64,000 bases of DNA from Nosocomiicoccus ampullae. GTDB taxonomy: Bacteria; Bacillota; Bacilli; Staphylococcales; Salinicoccaceae. The notes beneath the pieces are model-generated. The model did not search any database. It worked only from the letters and a program-made list of their open reading frames with translations, and was not told the origin of the DNA. Position 1 is the stretch's first letter. Every line of letters begins with the position of its first letter. Below, piece after piece: positions 14,882-25,000 of the stretch. The stretch covers positions 1 through 64,000 of the forward strand of contig NZ_MBFG01000005.1 of NCBI RefSeq assembly GCF_001696685.1, read 5' to 3'. The position numbers and the translations under genes were made by a program.

Positions 14882-16297
14882 ATGAAATACGACAAAATAT
14901 ATATTGACGGCGAGTGGGTCAAACCATCAACGTCTGACGTGATTGAAGTTGAGAATCCAGCGACAGAAGAAATTTTTACAACGGTTGCTAAAGCAAATAG
15001 TGAAGACGTCGATAAAGCAGTCGAAGCAGCAGCACGTGCATTTAAAAGCTTCAATGAAACGTCTTATGAAGAGCGTCAAAAATACGTTGAAGAAATTTTA
15101 AACGGTATTAAAGAGAGACAAGAAGATTTTGAGAAAGTCATTCGACAAGAATTAGGAAGTTCATATAACTACACGAAATCAGCTCAGGTGGAACAAGTAA
15201 TCAAAGAGATGACACTCGCACTTGAAAACGCGGATAAAGTAAAATTCACAGAACATCATGAAGGATTTGATCTAGTACGTGAAGGTGTAGGTGTTGTAGC
15301 AGCAGTAACACCATGGAACTTCCCACTGAATCAGATTCAAAGAAAACTCACATGTCTTTTACTCGCTGGTGCCACAGTCGTACTAAAACCGAGTACGAAA
15401 ACTCCAGTTTCAGCATTTTTACTTGCTGAAGTGATAGATAAAACAAGCCTTCCAAAAGGTGTATTTAATATCGTCCCTGGGTCTGGTAGTGAAGTTGGAG
15501 ATGCGTTAACTGGACATGAAAAAGTTGATATGATTTCATTTACTGGATCTACTAAAGTAGGTCGAGGCATTTATGAACAAGCAAAAAGTAATATTAAAAA
15601 CATACACTTAGAACTCGGAGGAAAATCACCGAACATTTTACTTCTTAAAGGTGATGCTAAAAGAGCAGTAAAACAATCGATGGACGCGATTATTAACAAC
15701 GCAGGACAAGCGTGTTCAGCACTTACGCGTTTAATCGTCCCAGAATCTCGACTCGAAGAAGTTGAAGGATACGTTAAACAATATGTCGAAGAAAACGTAC
15801 GTGTTGGAAATCCTGAAGATGAAAACAATACGATTGGACCAGTCGTCTCTAAAGAAGCCCAAGACCGCGTGTATGACTATATCGAAAGCGGTAAACAAGA
15901 AGCGACGTTACTAATCGGTGGCGGTAGAGTAGAAAGTGAAGACAAAGGATATTACGTTGAACCGACGGTATTTACGAAAGTCGATAACAAGACTAAAATC
16001 GCCCAAGAAGAAATATTTGGACCAGTTTTATCGATTATCACTTATAACGATGTCGATGAAGCGATAGAAATCGCAAATGATACGACGTACGGGTTATATG
16101 GTGCAGTATTTGGTGAAAATGACGAAGAAGCATATGACGTTGCCAAAAAATTACGCACAGGTAGTATCGTTATAAACGGTGCAGCAAGAAATCCAGCCGC
16201 ACCATTCGGTGGTTATAAACAGTCTGGTATCGGTAAAGAAATCGGTTGGATCGGTATCGAAGAATATACAGAAACAAAAGTGTTATTTAAGGAGTAA
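14882..16297 (+). CDS. NAD(P)-dependent aldehyde dehydrogenase
   Basis: 471 aa, the usual length of the soluble ALDH superfamily. TPWNFPLNQ and FTGST mark the nucleotide site, LELGGKSPN carries the general-base Glu, and NNAGQACSA the catalytic Cys. The C-terminal PFGGYKQSGIG is typical of broad-specificity aldehyde dehydrogenases. Substrate cannot be told. It is transcribed alone, between the YtxK-like gene and a convergent usp gene, and shares a bidirectional terminator with usp. It occupies the place that acetate kinase has in related genomes. Confidence 0.93.
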   Translation: MKYDKIYIDGEWVKPSTSDVIEVENPATEEIFTTVAKANSEDVDKAVEAAARAFKSFNETSYEERQKYVEEILNGIKERQEDFEKVIRQELGSSYNYTKSAQVEQVIKEMTLALENADKVKFTEHHEGFDLVREGVGVVAAVTPWNFPLNQIQRKLTCLLLAGATVVLKPSTKTPVSAFLLAEVIDKTSLPKGVFNIVPGSGSEVGDALTGHEKVDMISFTGSTKVGRGIYEQAKSNIKNIHLELGGKSPNILLLKGDAKRAVKQSMDAIINNAGQACSALTRLIVPESRLEEVEGYVKQYVEENVRVGNPEDENNTIGPVVSKEAQDRVYDYIESGKQEATLLIGGGRVESEDKGYYVEPTVFTKVDNKTKIAQEEIFGPVLSIITYNDVDEAIEIANDTTYGLYGAVFGENDEEAYDVAKKLRTGSIVINGAARNPAAPFGGYKQSGIGKEIGWIGIEEYTETKVLFKE

Positions 16298-16307
16298 TAT
16301 AAAAATA

Positions 16308-16335
16308 AGCCTCTACTTTTTAAAAAGTAGAGGCT
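16308..16335. terminator. Bidirectional terminator between aldehyde dehydrogenase and usp
   Basis: A near-perfect stem AGCCTCTACTTTTT / AAAAAGTAGAGGCT, with T-rich runs on the right in plus and on the left in minus orientation. Confidence 0.9.
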
Positions 16336-16348
16336 ATTTTCATGGGAA

Positions 16349-16849
16349 TTAATTTACTTCATTTTGAACGAGCTCATCTGTTGCGACTGTCGGTTCAAAA
16401 TCTTCAGGTAAAGTTTCAGTTCTTACAACTAATACATCACATGGTGCATGACGTACAATAGCTTCAGAGACCGATCCAATAATGAATCGTTCAACTGCGT
16501 TTAAACCTGTAGAACCAACGACAACTAAGTCTGCATTTGTGTCTTTAACAATTTTTTTAGGAATCACTGATTTCGGTGAACCGTATTCTACGAGTGTAAC
16601 GACATCTAATACACCGTCAGCCAGTGCTTTTTCTTTATAGCCTTGTAAAAGCTTATCTGCAAAGTTTTTAGCACGTGCTGAAATCGTACGATCATACGCT
16701 TCAACTGATGCGTAACTTCTCGTATCAATAACGTTTGCGACGATTAAACGTGCGTCCGTTTTCTTAGCTAAGTTAACAGCTTTTTCAAATGCCCACTCTG
16801 CTTCGTGTGATCCATCGACTGCGATTAAAATGTTTTTGTAATCTAACAT
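16349..16849 (-). CDS. Universal stress protein, UspA family
   Basis: 166 aa. Starts ILIAVDGSHEAEWAF, the Usp nucleotide-fold opening, and has the ATP-binding signature as VVGSTGLNAVERFIIGSVS (G2xG9xG(S/T)). Family members bind ATP and aid survival under stress. AGGAGG precedes the ATG. It is divergent from ald across a 200-bp gap. Confidence 0.93.
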   Translation of the reverse strand: MLDYKNILIAVDGSHEAEWAFEKAVNLAKKTDARLIVANVIDTRSYASVEAYDRTISARAKNFADKLLQGYKEKALADGVLDVVTLVEYGSPKSVIPKKIVKDTNADLVVVGSTGLNAVERFIIGSVSEAIVRHAPCDVLVVRTETLPEDFEPTVATDELVQNEVN

Positions 16850-16962
16850 GTCATTTCCTCCTTAACTTTCAGTACATTATACCCTTTAGCGACTAAAAAT
16901 AATCAAATAGTAATTAAAATTTGCTAACTTGTACTGTTAATTTTATTTTACCAAATTTTGTA

Positions 16963-16976
16963 TGATAACGATAACA
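16963..16976. promoter_or_regulatory. cre-like site (CcpA operator) upstream of ald
   Basis: TGATAACGATAACA matches the catabolite-responsive consensus TGWAANCGNTNWCA at all but one defined position. It lies 73 bp before the ald start, in the gap shared with usp, so CcpA could control either gene. A -10-like TATAAA is at 16999-17004. Confidence 0.5.
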
Positions 16977-17048
16977 TTTTTATGAATGAGTATGTTAATA
17001 TAAAATAAAGAAAGAGTTTTCATAACAAAAGAAAAGGGGTTATACTTC

Positions 17049-18161
17049 ATGATTATTGGTGTACCTAAGGAAATTAAAAACAACGAAAACCGTGTTGGGC
17101 TTACGCCGGATGCAGCATATGCATTTGTCCAAGCAGGACACGAAGTGCGTATTGAATCTGATGCTGGTGTTGGTTCTTTCTTCACTAATGAAGAGTATGT
17201 AGAAAAAGGAGCAACAATTGTTTCATCAGCAAAAGAAGCATGGGACGTTGATATGGTCGTTAAAGTTAAAGAACCACTTAAAGAAGAGTTCGATTTCTTT
17301 AAAGAAGACCAAATTATCTTTACGTACTTCCACTTAGCACCAGAGGTCGACTTAACGAAAGCCTTAATTGATAAAAAGGTTACAGCGATTGCTTATGAAA
17401 CAATCGTCGACAGATTTGGTGGATTACCACTATTACAACCGATGAGTGAAGTTGCTGGACGTATGGCAACTCAAGTGGCGGTAGAAAATTTATCAGCAAT
17501 TAAAGGTGGACGTGGTATTTTACTTGCAGGTGTACCTGGAGTAGACCGTGGTAAAGTTACGATAATCGGTGGAGGTAACGCAGGTACAAACGCAGCGAAA
17601 ATTGCGGTTGGACTCGGTGCGAGAGTTACAATTTTAGATTTAAACCCACATCGTTTAAGAGAGTTAGATGAGTTATTTGGTGATTCAGTGCAGACGTTAA
17701 TGTCTACACCGATGAACATTAAAAAAGAAGTTGAGTCGAGTGACGTCGTCATTGGTTCAGTGTTAATTCCAGGTGCAAAAGCTCCTGTATTAGTGACTGA
17801 AGAAATGATTAAAAACATGGGTGACGGTTCAGTCGTTGTTGACATCGCAATCGACCAAGGCGGTAACTTTGAAACATCTGACCGCATTACAACTCACGAC
17901 GACCCAACGTACGTGAAACACGGTGTAATTCACTACACAGTTGCGAACATGCCAGGTGCAGTACCTAGAACGTCAACAATCGCATTAACAAACGCTACGT
18001 TACAATACGGTCTTCAAATCGCAAACTTAGGTGCTGAAGAAGCGGCAAAACGTAACGCAGGACTTAAAGAAGGCTTCAACGTGTATAAAGGTCACGTGAC
18101 TTATAAAGCTGTTGCAGAAGCACAAGATTTAGAATACGTTGAAATTGATTCATTAATCTAA
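17049..18161 (+). CDS. ald: Alanine dehydrogenase
   Basis: NAD-dependent reversible deamination of L-alanine to pyruvate and ammonia. 370 aa, full length. [20 protein letters not shown] is the family opening; the NAD fold holds [22 protein letters not shown] and the C-terminal domain are conserved. AGGGG precedes the ATG. The gene ends convergently, overlapping the next gene on the minus strand by 9 bp. Confidence 0.97.
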   Translation: MIIGVPKEIKNNENRVGLTPDAAYAFVQAGHEVRIESDAGVGSFFTNEEYVEKGATIVSSAKEAWDVDMVVKVKEPLKEEFDFFKEDQIIFTYFHLAPEVDLTKALIDKKVTAIAYETIVDRFGGLPLLQPMSEVAGRMATQVAVENLSAIKGGRGILLAGVPGVDRGKVTIIGGGNAGTNAAKIAVGLGARVTILDLNPHRLRELDELFGDSVQTLMSTPMNIKKEVESSDVVIGSVLIPGAKAPVLVTEEMIKNMGDGSVVVDIAIDQGGNFETSDRITTHDDPTYVKHGVIHYTVANMPGAVPRTSTIALTNATLQYGLQIANLGAEEAAKRNAGLKEGFNVYKGHVTYKAVAEAQDLEYVEIDSLI

Positions 18162-18722
18162 TATACAGACTGTTTGAAAAGGGATGAGTGATTGTAGCTC
18201 ATCTCTTTTTTCTACGGATTCAACGACTGGGATAATTTCAATACGCTTTCTCGCAAATGACTTTAGTTTTGCGAGCGGCTTTAATTCGTTATAGTTTTTA
18301 AAATCTATATTTCTCACATCATACATGACTGCAGTTGCGTTATGCTGAATGGCTAACTCTAAATTTTTAGACTGTAAAAAGTATGGGATATTGGAAAACG
18401 ACGGGCCGATAATTAGGTGTTTATCCTTAACCATCGTTGACAGTTCTCTTAAAAAGTTACTGTCTAATTCATTCTTGACGATACATTGATCCGTCACGTA
18501 ACCATCGATGCTATCCGTTTCTTTTATCGTTTCATAATGAATGTTTTGAATAATAAAAGGATCTAATTCATTTAAATAGTTGAGTGAAATTAGAACAGTC
18601 GAATTTTGATGCATCATTTTATACATCTTTGCAACGAGTGGATTAGATTCTAATTGGTGATTTGTAAAAAATACGAAGTCCTCAGATTCAGTCAATGAAT
18701 TAACTTTAAAAATAGTAGTCAT
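18153..18722 (-). CDS. Conserved hypothetical protein, 189 aa
   Basis: Not recognised. Starts [10 protein letters not shown] behind GAGGTG; a longer frame to 18749 has no ribosome site. Predicted soluble alpha/beta, with alternating hydrophobic strands ([31 protein letters not shown]) suggesting a TIM-barrel-like or Rossmann-like fold. No catalytic motif was found. Its stop overlaps the end of ald on the opposite strand, and the ald terminator lies within its 3' coding sequence. A clear ribosome site and full-length frame between two core genes support a real gene. Confidence 0.7.
   Translation of the reverse strand: MTTIFKVNSLTESEDFVFFTNHQLESNPLVAKMYKMMHQNSTVLISLNYLNELDPFIIQNIHYETIKETDSIDGYVTDQCIVKNELDSNFLRELSTMVKDKHLIIGPSFSNIPYFLQSKNLELAIQHNATAVMYDVRNIDFKNYNELKPLAKLKSFARKRIEIIPVVESVEKRDELQSLIPFQTVCILD
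18183..18212 (+). terminator. ald terminator inside the convergent gene
   Basis: GGGATGAG, loop TGATTGTAG, CTCATCTC, then TTTTTT, lying in the C-terminal coding region of the minus-strand gene. Confidence 0.7.
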
Positions 18723-18811
18723 AACAACACCTCTAACATAATATAGCACATCTATATGGTTAATCTTTTAAAAAATCGGTTATAAATACAGTATATAAAG
18801 GAGGAAATATA

Positions 18812-19501
18812 ATGACAAAAGTAACGTATCACGGACATTCAGTCGTTCAGTTTGAACACGATGGAGTAAAAGGGATTTTCGATCCTTTCATAACTGGAAA
18901 TGAATTAACAGATTTAAAAGTTGAAGACGTAAAGGTAGATTATATTTTACTCACTCATGCACATAATGACCACGTTGGAGACACGGTTGAAATTGCTAAA
19001 AACAACGATGCAACAGTTATTGCGCCAGTTGAATTAGCGGGATATTTAGAAACTCAAGGATTAAACACGGTAGGCATGAACATCGGAGGAGAGAAGTCGT
19101 TTGATAGTATCAAAGTAAAATTCGTGCAAGCATTCCATTCATCAAGCTATACAGACGATGACGGAAACGTTCATTACGGCGGAATGCCTACAGGAATCAT
19201 TTTAACTCTTGGCGATAAAAAGATATATCATGTAGGGGATACAGCAATCTTTAGTGATTTAAAACTCATCAATACATTAAATGGTGAGATCGATGTTGCA
19301 TTCGTACCAATCGGTGACTACTTTACAATGGGAATTAGCGACGCGATTCACGCAACAGACGAATTAATTCAGCCACGTGTTGTAGTGCCTGTACATTACA
19401 ATACATTCCCACCAATTGAACAAGATCCGGAAAACTTTAAACAAGCGCTCAAAACAGAGTGCCAGATTTTAAAGCCAGGTGAAGCGGTGACATTTAAATA
19501 A
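18812..19501 (+). CDS. Metal-dependent hydrolase, UPF0173 / beta-lactamase fold (YtkL-like)
   Basis: 229 aa. The metal-binding signature THAHNDHVGD (HxHxDH) is at about residue 50, with further ligands near HVGDTA and a C-terminal VPVHYNTFP. Belongs to the UPF0173 group next to the metallo-beta-lactamase fold; the natural substrate is unknown. Preceded by AAAGGAGG. The terminator at 19841 lies 340 bp away beyond a repeat array. Confidence 0.92.
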   Translation: MTKVTYHGHSVVQFEHDGVKGIFDPFITGNELTDLKVEDVKVDYILLTHAHNDHVGDTVEIAKNNDATVIAPVELAGYLETQGLNTVGMNIGGEKSFDSIKVKFVQAFHSSSYTDDDGNVHYGGMPTGIILTLGDKKIYHVGDTAIFSDLKLINTLNGEIDVAFVPIGDYFTMGISDAIHATDELIQPRVVVPVHYNTFPPIEQDPENFKQALKTECQILKPGEAVTFK

Positions 19502-19548
19502 TCTCGAGGTGAGGTTAAGGTCGGGTGGACTTTGTGTTTTTTCATCTT

Positions 19549-19736
19549 AATTAACAAAAATTAGTCATGTAGGTGAAAATTTGTTAAATATATTAGGATA
19601 ATTAACAAAAATCGGTTGTGGCGGGCAAAATTTGTTAGATAAAAAATTATATTTAACAAAAATGGGGCGTTGAGTCTGAAATTTGTTAAATATATCCGGA
19701 TATCTAACAAAATCAGGAAATTTTTGTTAAATATAT
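19549..19736. repeat. Alternating inverted-repeat array, 8 arms
   Basis: Two motifs alternate: TTAACAAAAAT (around 19551, 19602, 19653, and TCTAACAAAAT at 19703) and its near complement ATTTGTTAAAT (around 19579, 19629, 19680, 19722). Arms of one unit are separated by variable, partly GC-rich 6-16 bp, and the unit repeats at about 50 bp, so the array can form four successive hairpins. The 51-bp period leaves a minus-strand frame open, but this is best read as a noncoding repeat. The rest of the gap from 19502 to 19908 holds only this array and a terminator. Confidence 0.8.
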
Positions 19737-19840
19737 TTGGCGGAAGTAGTACTTTCATTCTTAAGAAGAATAAATACACAAAAAGACCGGCTTTTTAACA
19801 CGAAACACCACAGCAATAGTTTTTTTAAAAACAAGATAAA

Positions 19841-19895
19841 ACACCCCATCACCGAGGTGAATTGTCAGATCACGTCGCTGGTTAGGGGTGTTTTT
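19841..19895. terminator. Bidirectional terminator between ytkL-like gene and purC
   Basis: ACACCCC and GGGGTGT close a long stem, with TTTTTA after it in plus and TTTTATC in minus direction. It lies just after the purC stop on the minus strand. Confidence 0.7.
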
Positions 19896-19908
19896 ATTGT
19901 GAATTAAA

Positions 19909-20595
19909 TTAATTAAATAAAATCTTACCGATATCAAGTGGGTGGATATTTTCGTCGCCTTTATAAACGCGCATGTTTCCACCAGAGATTTCGTCGATTA
20001 ATAAGATGTCGCCTGTTTCTTTATCTCTACCGAATTCGAGTTTAATGTCGTAGAGTTCTAAGTCTTTTTTGAGTAGCTCGTATTTAATGATGTCACAAAT
20101 TTGCATCGTGAGTGATTCGATTTCGTCGTACTCTTCGTTTGTGAGGAGTCCTAATATATCGAGCGTTTCTTTTGATGCGACTGGATCTTGTCGTTCATCG
20201 TCTTTTAACGTAAATTCTACGACAGGTGATTTTAATACTGTGCCGTTTTCAATGTATTTACCATAGCGTCTGTAGTAACTACCAACCGCAACGTATCGGC
20301 AGATGACTTCTAATCCATCTCCGAAGTTTTCGATTTCATTTACGCGCATTTCTTTTTTATCTAAGTCGCTTGAAATGTAGTGTGTTGGGATATTTTTATC
20401 TTTTAAAATGTTAAAGAAGTGAGATGTCATTTCTAATCCAGCACGACCTGAACCTTCTACAGTCAGACCAACTTGGTTTTCACCTGGATCAAACACTCCG
20501 TCTTTACCTGTCATATCATCTTTAAAATAGAGGACGATATCTCCGTTCGTATCTTTAAATACATCTTTCGTTTTACCAGTATAAATACGTTCCAT
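19909..20595 (-). CDS. purC: SAICAR synthetase, divergent clostridial-type PurC
   Basis: Phosphoribosylaminoimidazole-succinocarboxamide synthase of purine synthesis: CAIR + Asp + ATP to SAICAR. 228 aa. YTGKTKDVF is the phosphate-binding opening, EVICRYVAVGSYYRRYG the substrate loop (EVVVRN..AGS in usual PurC), and DIKLEFG with LLIDEISGGNMR the C-terminal motifs. DDMTGKDGVFDPG differs from the Bacillus PurC and resembles a clostridial variant. Start at 20595 is set by AAGGAG. It is not in a pur operon, has its own promoter and terminator, and may be an extra copy or a replaced gene. Confidence 0.85.
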   Translation of the reverse strand: MERIYTGKTKDVFKDTNGDIVLYFKDDMTGKDGVFDPGENQVGLTVEGSGRAGLEMTSHFFNILKDKNIPTHYISSDLDKKEMRVNEIENFGDGLEVICRYVAVGSYYRRYGKYIENGTVLKSPVVEFTLKDDERQDPVASKETLDILGLLTNEEYDEIESLTMQICDIIKYELLKKDLELYDIKLEFGRDKETGDILLIDEISGGNMRVYKGDENIHPLDIGKILFN

Positions 20596-20626
20596 AACAA
20601 ACTCCTTACAAATCAGTGATATATTA

Positions 20627-20655
20627 ATCATATAAAAAAATTACGCTATTGTCAT
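20627..20655 (-). promoter_or_regulatory. purC promoter
   Basis: ATGACA (20655-20650), 17-bp spacer, TATGAT (20632-20627) on the minus strand. Confidence 0.6.
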
Positions 20656-20669
20656 TTTAAAATTTAAAA

Positions 20670-20698
20670 AAACCACCTAACTTTTTGTTAGATGGTTT
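20670..20698 (-). terminator. ytpI-like gene terminator
   Basis: On the minus strand: AACCATCTAAC, loop AAAAA, GTTAGGTGGTT, then TTTTTAAA. Confidence 0.85.
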
Positions 20699-20708
20699 CT
20701 ACATAATC

Positions 20709-21047
20709 TTATTGTTTATTGAGTTTGTCGTATGCTTCATCTTCAATCGGTAAGTTTGATTTAAAGTATTTACGTGCTTTGTTAAAGTGTGTCACGTTAA
20801 TAATTCCTAAAGCGATAAAAATACCACCGATTATATATGTCACAACCGTATTAAACTGAACGATTGAGTTTGTACCGAAGATGATTAAAAACACGCCAAA
20901 CCATAATCTAGCCATCGCGTTATAGTAAGCTTTTCTCACGTCACGTTTCGTACGAATTTGACGTACTTTGTAGATGAAGAACATTAAGAAACTTACGATT
21001 AGCGCTGTGACTAATGTAGTAATTAACAATTGAAAACCAGTGCTCAT
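20709..21047 (-). CDS. YtpI-like membrane protein
   Basis: 112 aa, three predicted membrane helices (about 8-27, 47-62, 68-86) and a charged C-terminus. Matches YtpI in size, topology and position: ytpI lies divergent from nrnA (ytqI) and dnaE in Bacillus subtilis. Function unknown. GGAG precedes the ATG. Confidence 0.8.
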   Translation of the reverse strand: MSTGFQLLITTLVTALIVSFLMFFIYKVRQIRTKRDVRKAYYNAMARLWFGVFLIIFGTNSIVQFNTVVTYIIGGIFIALGIINVTHFNKARKYFKSNLPIEDEAYDKLNKQ

Positions 21048-21119
21048 TATTACAACTCCATTCTACTGTAGTATAATTGCTTAAAGGGAATATCACAACT
21101 ATTAATGAGGTGTTTTTAT

Positions 21120-22079
21120 ATGTTTAAAAAATTTTTAAATCAATTATCATCACTAAATCAATATAAAAATGAAGCGTTTCAAAAAATTGAATCCGCAAAT
21201 TCGATTGTGATTTTACGACATATTCGTCCAGATCCAGATGCTTTAGGATCTCAACTCGCTTTAAAAAAGTTTTTACTCAATAAGTTTCCAGAGAAAAAAG
21301 TACGCGCTCTCGGAAGTACTGAAGAGAACTTAGAATTTATGGGTGAACTTGACCATGGCGAAATTACTAACGAAGATCTCGTTATTATTTTAGACACGGC
21401 TAACGTCGAAAGAATCGACTACGACGGAGATTATAGAAATGGTCAGTACGTTATTAAAATCGACCACCATCCAAATGTCGAGCCATACGGAGATGTTAAT
21501 ATCGTAGAAACATCTGTGTCTTCAACGTGTGAACTGTTATATATGTTTTTATCGTTATTTGATAGTGACGCTATTAATGAGGACGTTAAGTCACTCGCGT
21601 ATTTAGGAATTGTCGGAGACACTGGTCGATTTTTATATAATTCACATGAAACGACTTATGACGTCATGAGTGACATTTCTAAAGGGGGTTTAGACACGAA
21701 TAGTCTATTACTAGAACTGTACAAAAAATCGTTAGAAGACTTTAAATTTACTGGGTTTTTAATCAGCAACTTTAACTTAACAGATAGAGGTGTACTCAGT
21801 GTCTTTGTGTCGATTGAAGACCGTGAAAAGTACGGGGTAGATGAGGCGAATGCTGCGTTACAAGTGAATGTGTTTAGAGAAGTTGAAGAAGTTAAAGTTT
21901 GGTTTATGGCACTTGAAACAGAAAATGATATCCGTGTACGTCTACGTTCTAAAGATGTGCCGATTAATGACGTTGCGCAACATTTTGGTGGTGGCGGACA
22001 CAAACACGCAAGTGGCGTTCGTTTCAGAAGAAGAGAAGATTTACAGCTGTTAATTGAAAAGTTAGAAGAAAAATTATAA
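21120..22079 (+). CDS. nrnA: Bifunctional oligoribonuclease / pAp phosphatase NrnA
   Basis: DHH-DHHA1 phosphodiesterase that degrades 2-5 nt RNA and hydrolyses 3'-phosphoadenosine 5'-phosphate. 319 aa. Manganese motifs are RPDPDALGSQ, LDTANVER and DHHPN; the DHHA1 substrate motif GGGGHKHASG is near the C-terminus. The ATG at 21120 follows GAGGTG; an in-frame ATG 15 bases earlier overlaps that site. TATAAT is at 21072-21077. Followed by dnaE after 18 bp. Confidence 0.95.
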   Translation: MFKKFLNQLSSLNQYKNEAFQKIESANSIVILRHIRPDPDALGSQLALKKFLLNKFPEKKVRALGSTEENLEFMGELDHGEITNEDLVIILDTANVERIDYDGDYRNGQYVIKIDHHPNVEPYGDVNIVETSVSSTCELLYMFLSLFDSDAINEDVKSLAYLGIVGDTGRFLYNSHETTYDVMSDISKGGLDTNSLLLELYKKSLEDFKFTGFLISNFNLTDRGVLSVFVSIEDREKYGVDEANAALQVNVFREVEEVKVWFMALETENDIRVRLRSKDVPINDVAQHFGGGGHKHASGVRFRRREDLQLLIEKLEEKL

Positions 22080-22097
22080 GAGGCGGAGTGAATACGA

Positions 22098-25000
22098 ATG
22101 ATCAATTTAAATGTGCATAGTAGCTATGAATTTTTAAATAGTAATATTCAAATTGATCGCCTTATAAATATTTTAAAAGAAGACGACCAGTGTTCTGTTG
22201 CGATTACGGACTTCAATAGTATGCACGGTGCATATGAGTTTTTACAAAAAGCACAGACAAATGATATAAAACCTATCGTTGGACTAGAGATTAGTATAGA
22301 AGATGATTTTAAGACGAGCGATATTGTGTTGTATGCAAAAAGTTTAAAAGGTTTTTATTTTCTATCTAAACTATCTTCTAGAATTAGTTATAAAAAAACT
22401 GAAGTCATTCCATTATCATTTCTAAGCGATATTACAGACTGTATTGCGGTTCTTAAAAATGATGAAGGACTTAACATCTTTGAATATATAAACATCCCTG
22501 ACGAGGATAAGTATACTGCGCATACTGTTAATAGTACGTATAAAAAAGCCTACATTCGTCCGAGTTACTACTATAAAAAAAGTGATGCTGCAGTCGTTAA
22601 CGTATTAAATGCTATTAAAGAGAACGAAAAAATAGACTTACAATATTTAAACGAAACAGACGGTGACGACTTTATTAAACTACAAGCGGATATCGTTAAA
22701 TATAGTGATTATTTAGAAACGAACAAAGAAATCGTCGATAAATGTGACGTCTATCTGCCGAAAGTGGAATATACACTACCGAAGTTTACAGAAGGGTCAA
22801 GTGAAGAGTTATTAAAAGAAGAATTAAAAGATGCGGTAAAACGTAAAATAGGACATATGACAGACGCATACCGTGACCGACTAAATAAAGAATATACAAC
22901 AATCGTCAACATGGGATTTGCAGATTATTTTTTAATCGTTTCAGATCTCGTCAGATATTGTAAAAACAATGAAATTTATGTCGGTCCAGGTCGTGGGTCA
23001 TCTGGAGCGAGTTTAGTCGCGTATTTACTTGATATTACTGACATTGATCCGATCGAGTACGATTTACTATTTGAACGATTTTTAAACGAAGAGCGTGTCA
23101 CGATGCCAGATATCGATATAGACTTTGCATCTGTCGATCGTCCGAAAGTAATCGATTATTTACAGCAAAAATACGGCGAAATGCACGTTGCGAACATTTT
23201 AACTTATAACAATATGACAGCTAAAAGTGCTGCGCGTGAAGTGGGCCGTATATTTAGCTTTAATGACAGTGAACTAAAAGAAATTTCAAACATTATCGAT
23301 GAAAATAATGTTGACCTTGAACAAGCATTTAACTCTGAAAGATTTAACAACTTAATTGAAACAAATGTTAAATATAAGCTGTTAAAAAAATACGCATTAA
23401 AAATAGAAAACTTACCACGAAACACTTCAATTCATGCTAGTGGGGTACTGCTTGGTAGAAATCCTTTAAACGAAGAAATACCAATCATGTTTAATGAAAC
23501 AGGTGTCATAAGTCAGTGGCCGATGGAAGACTGTGAAAAGGTTGGGCTTTTAAAAATCGACGTCTTAAGTTTACAGACGCTGTCGTTAATTCGCTATATG
23601 AGTACTCGTATCAAAACACGTAATCACGATTTTGACGTAAATAAAATACCTTTAGACGATAAAAAAACATTTCGACTATTATCTGCTGGAATGACAGCTG
23701 GTATATTCCAATTAGAATCTGATGGAATTACGAAAGTAATCGAACGTTACAAACCGAATAGTTTACTCGATCTTGCGCTCGTTCTTGCGATGTACAGACC
23801 AGGTCCGATGAAACAAATCGACCATATCATCGACATTAAACATTCTTCAAAAAAAGTCATTTATCCGCATGATGATTTAAAAGAAATTTTAAAAGATACG
23901 TACGGAGTCATGATATTTCAGGAACAAATTATGCAGACGACTCGAAAAATTGCAGGGTTTAGTTTGCAAGAAGCGGATATTACACGACGCGCGATGGCGA
24001 AAAAGAACCGCGACGAGTTAATGCGTGAAAAAAGTAAGTTCATTGAAGGCGCTGAGAGGAATCACTATAGCCGTGAAGTGAGTGAACACTTATTTGATTT
24101 AATTTTAAAATTCGCTGATTACGGTTTTCCAAAAAGTCACGCGCTCGTCTATGCGTTAATTACGTACAGAATGGCGTATATAAAAGCACATTTCCCGGAA
24201 GAGTTTTATGCGGTCATGCTGCTTGACCATAAGACGAAAGAAGAAAAACTTACAAATACGTTACGTGAGTTAAAACGATTAAAGGTTCATATAAAACGAC
24301 CAAGTATTCATGAGTCGTTTTATAACAATGCGAGCAAAGACGGATTACGTCTCGGATTTTCGATGATTAAATATATAACGAAAGATATCTCAAATGCAAT
24401 TGTTGAAGCAAGAAAAGAGAAACAGTTTGAAGACGTGTACGATTTTGTATCACGTATGAATCAGTTAGGTATAAGAATAAACGAAAGACAACTTCGCGCT
24501 TTAATTCTTTCAGGTGCGTTCGATGACTTTAATCGCTCGAGAAAGTCGTTATTACAACAATCTAAAAAAGCATTAGATTCCATTAAAGATGGCGTAGACC
24601 AAATTAATTTACTCGACATGGTGCTCGGTTTAACAATAATTCGCCCTGAAGATGAAGACGTCGAAGAAATGGCCCAACAAGAACTCATCGATGGAGAAAT
24701 CGAAATGCTTGGATTTAATATTTCAGAGCATCCAATCATTACAAAACATAATGATGTTCAATATATTCCGTTTTCATTACTCGATCATAAGTCTAATAAA
24801 CAACGAGGTATTTTTCTCGTTTCTATACTTAGTGTGAGACAAATAAGAACGAAGAAAAATGACGACATGGCTTACGTATCAATCACAGACGGGCATACTG
24901 AAATGGATGCGGTACTTTTCCCGAAAGACTATATGATCAACTTATCAAAACTTCAACAAGATATACTCGTAATCGACGGTCGGATGGATGAGTACAGAGG

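Noticed and set aside
17471..17887. 138-aa minus-strand frame opposite ald
   Set aside because: Antisense shadow of alanine dehydrogenase.
19561..19779. 72-aa minus-strand frame with 17-residue internal repeats (IYLTNF)
   Set aside because: It is the translation of the alternating repeat array; the 51-bp period keeps it open by chance. No ribosome site, biased composition.
21656..22105. 149-aa minus-strand frame opposite nrnA
   Set aside because: Antisense shadow, Ser/Cys-rich, no ribosome site.
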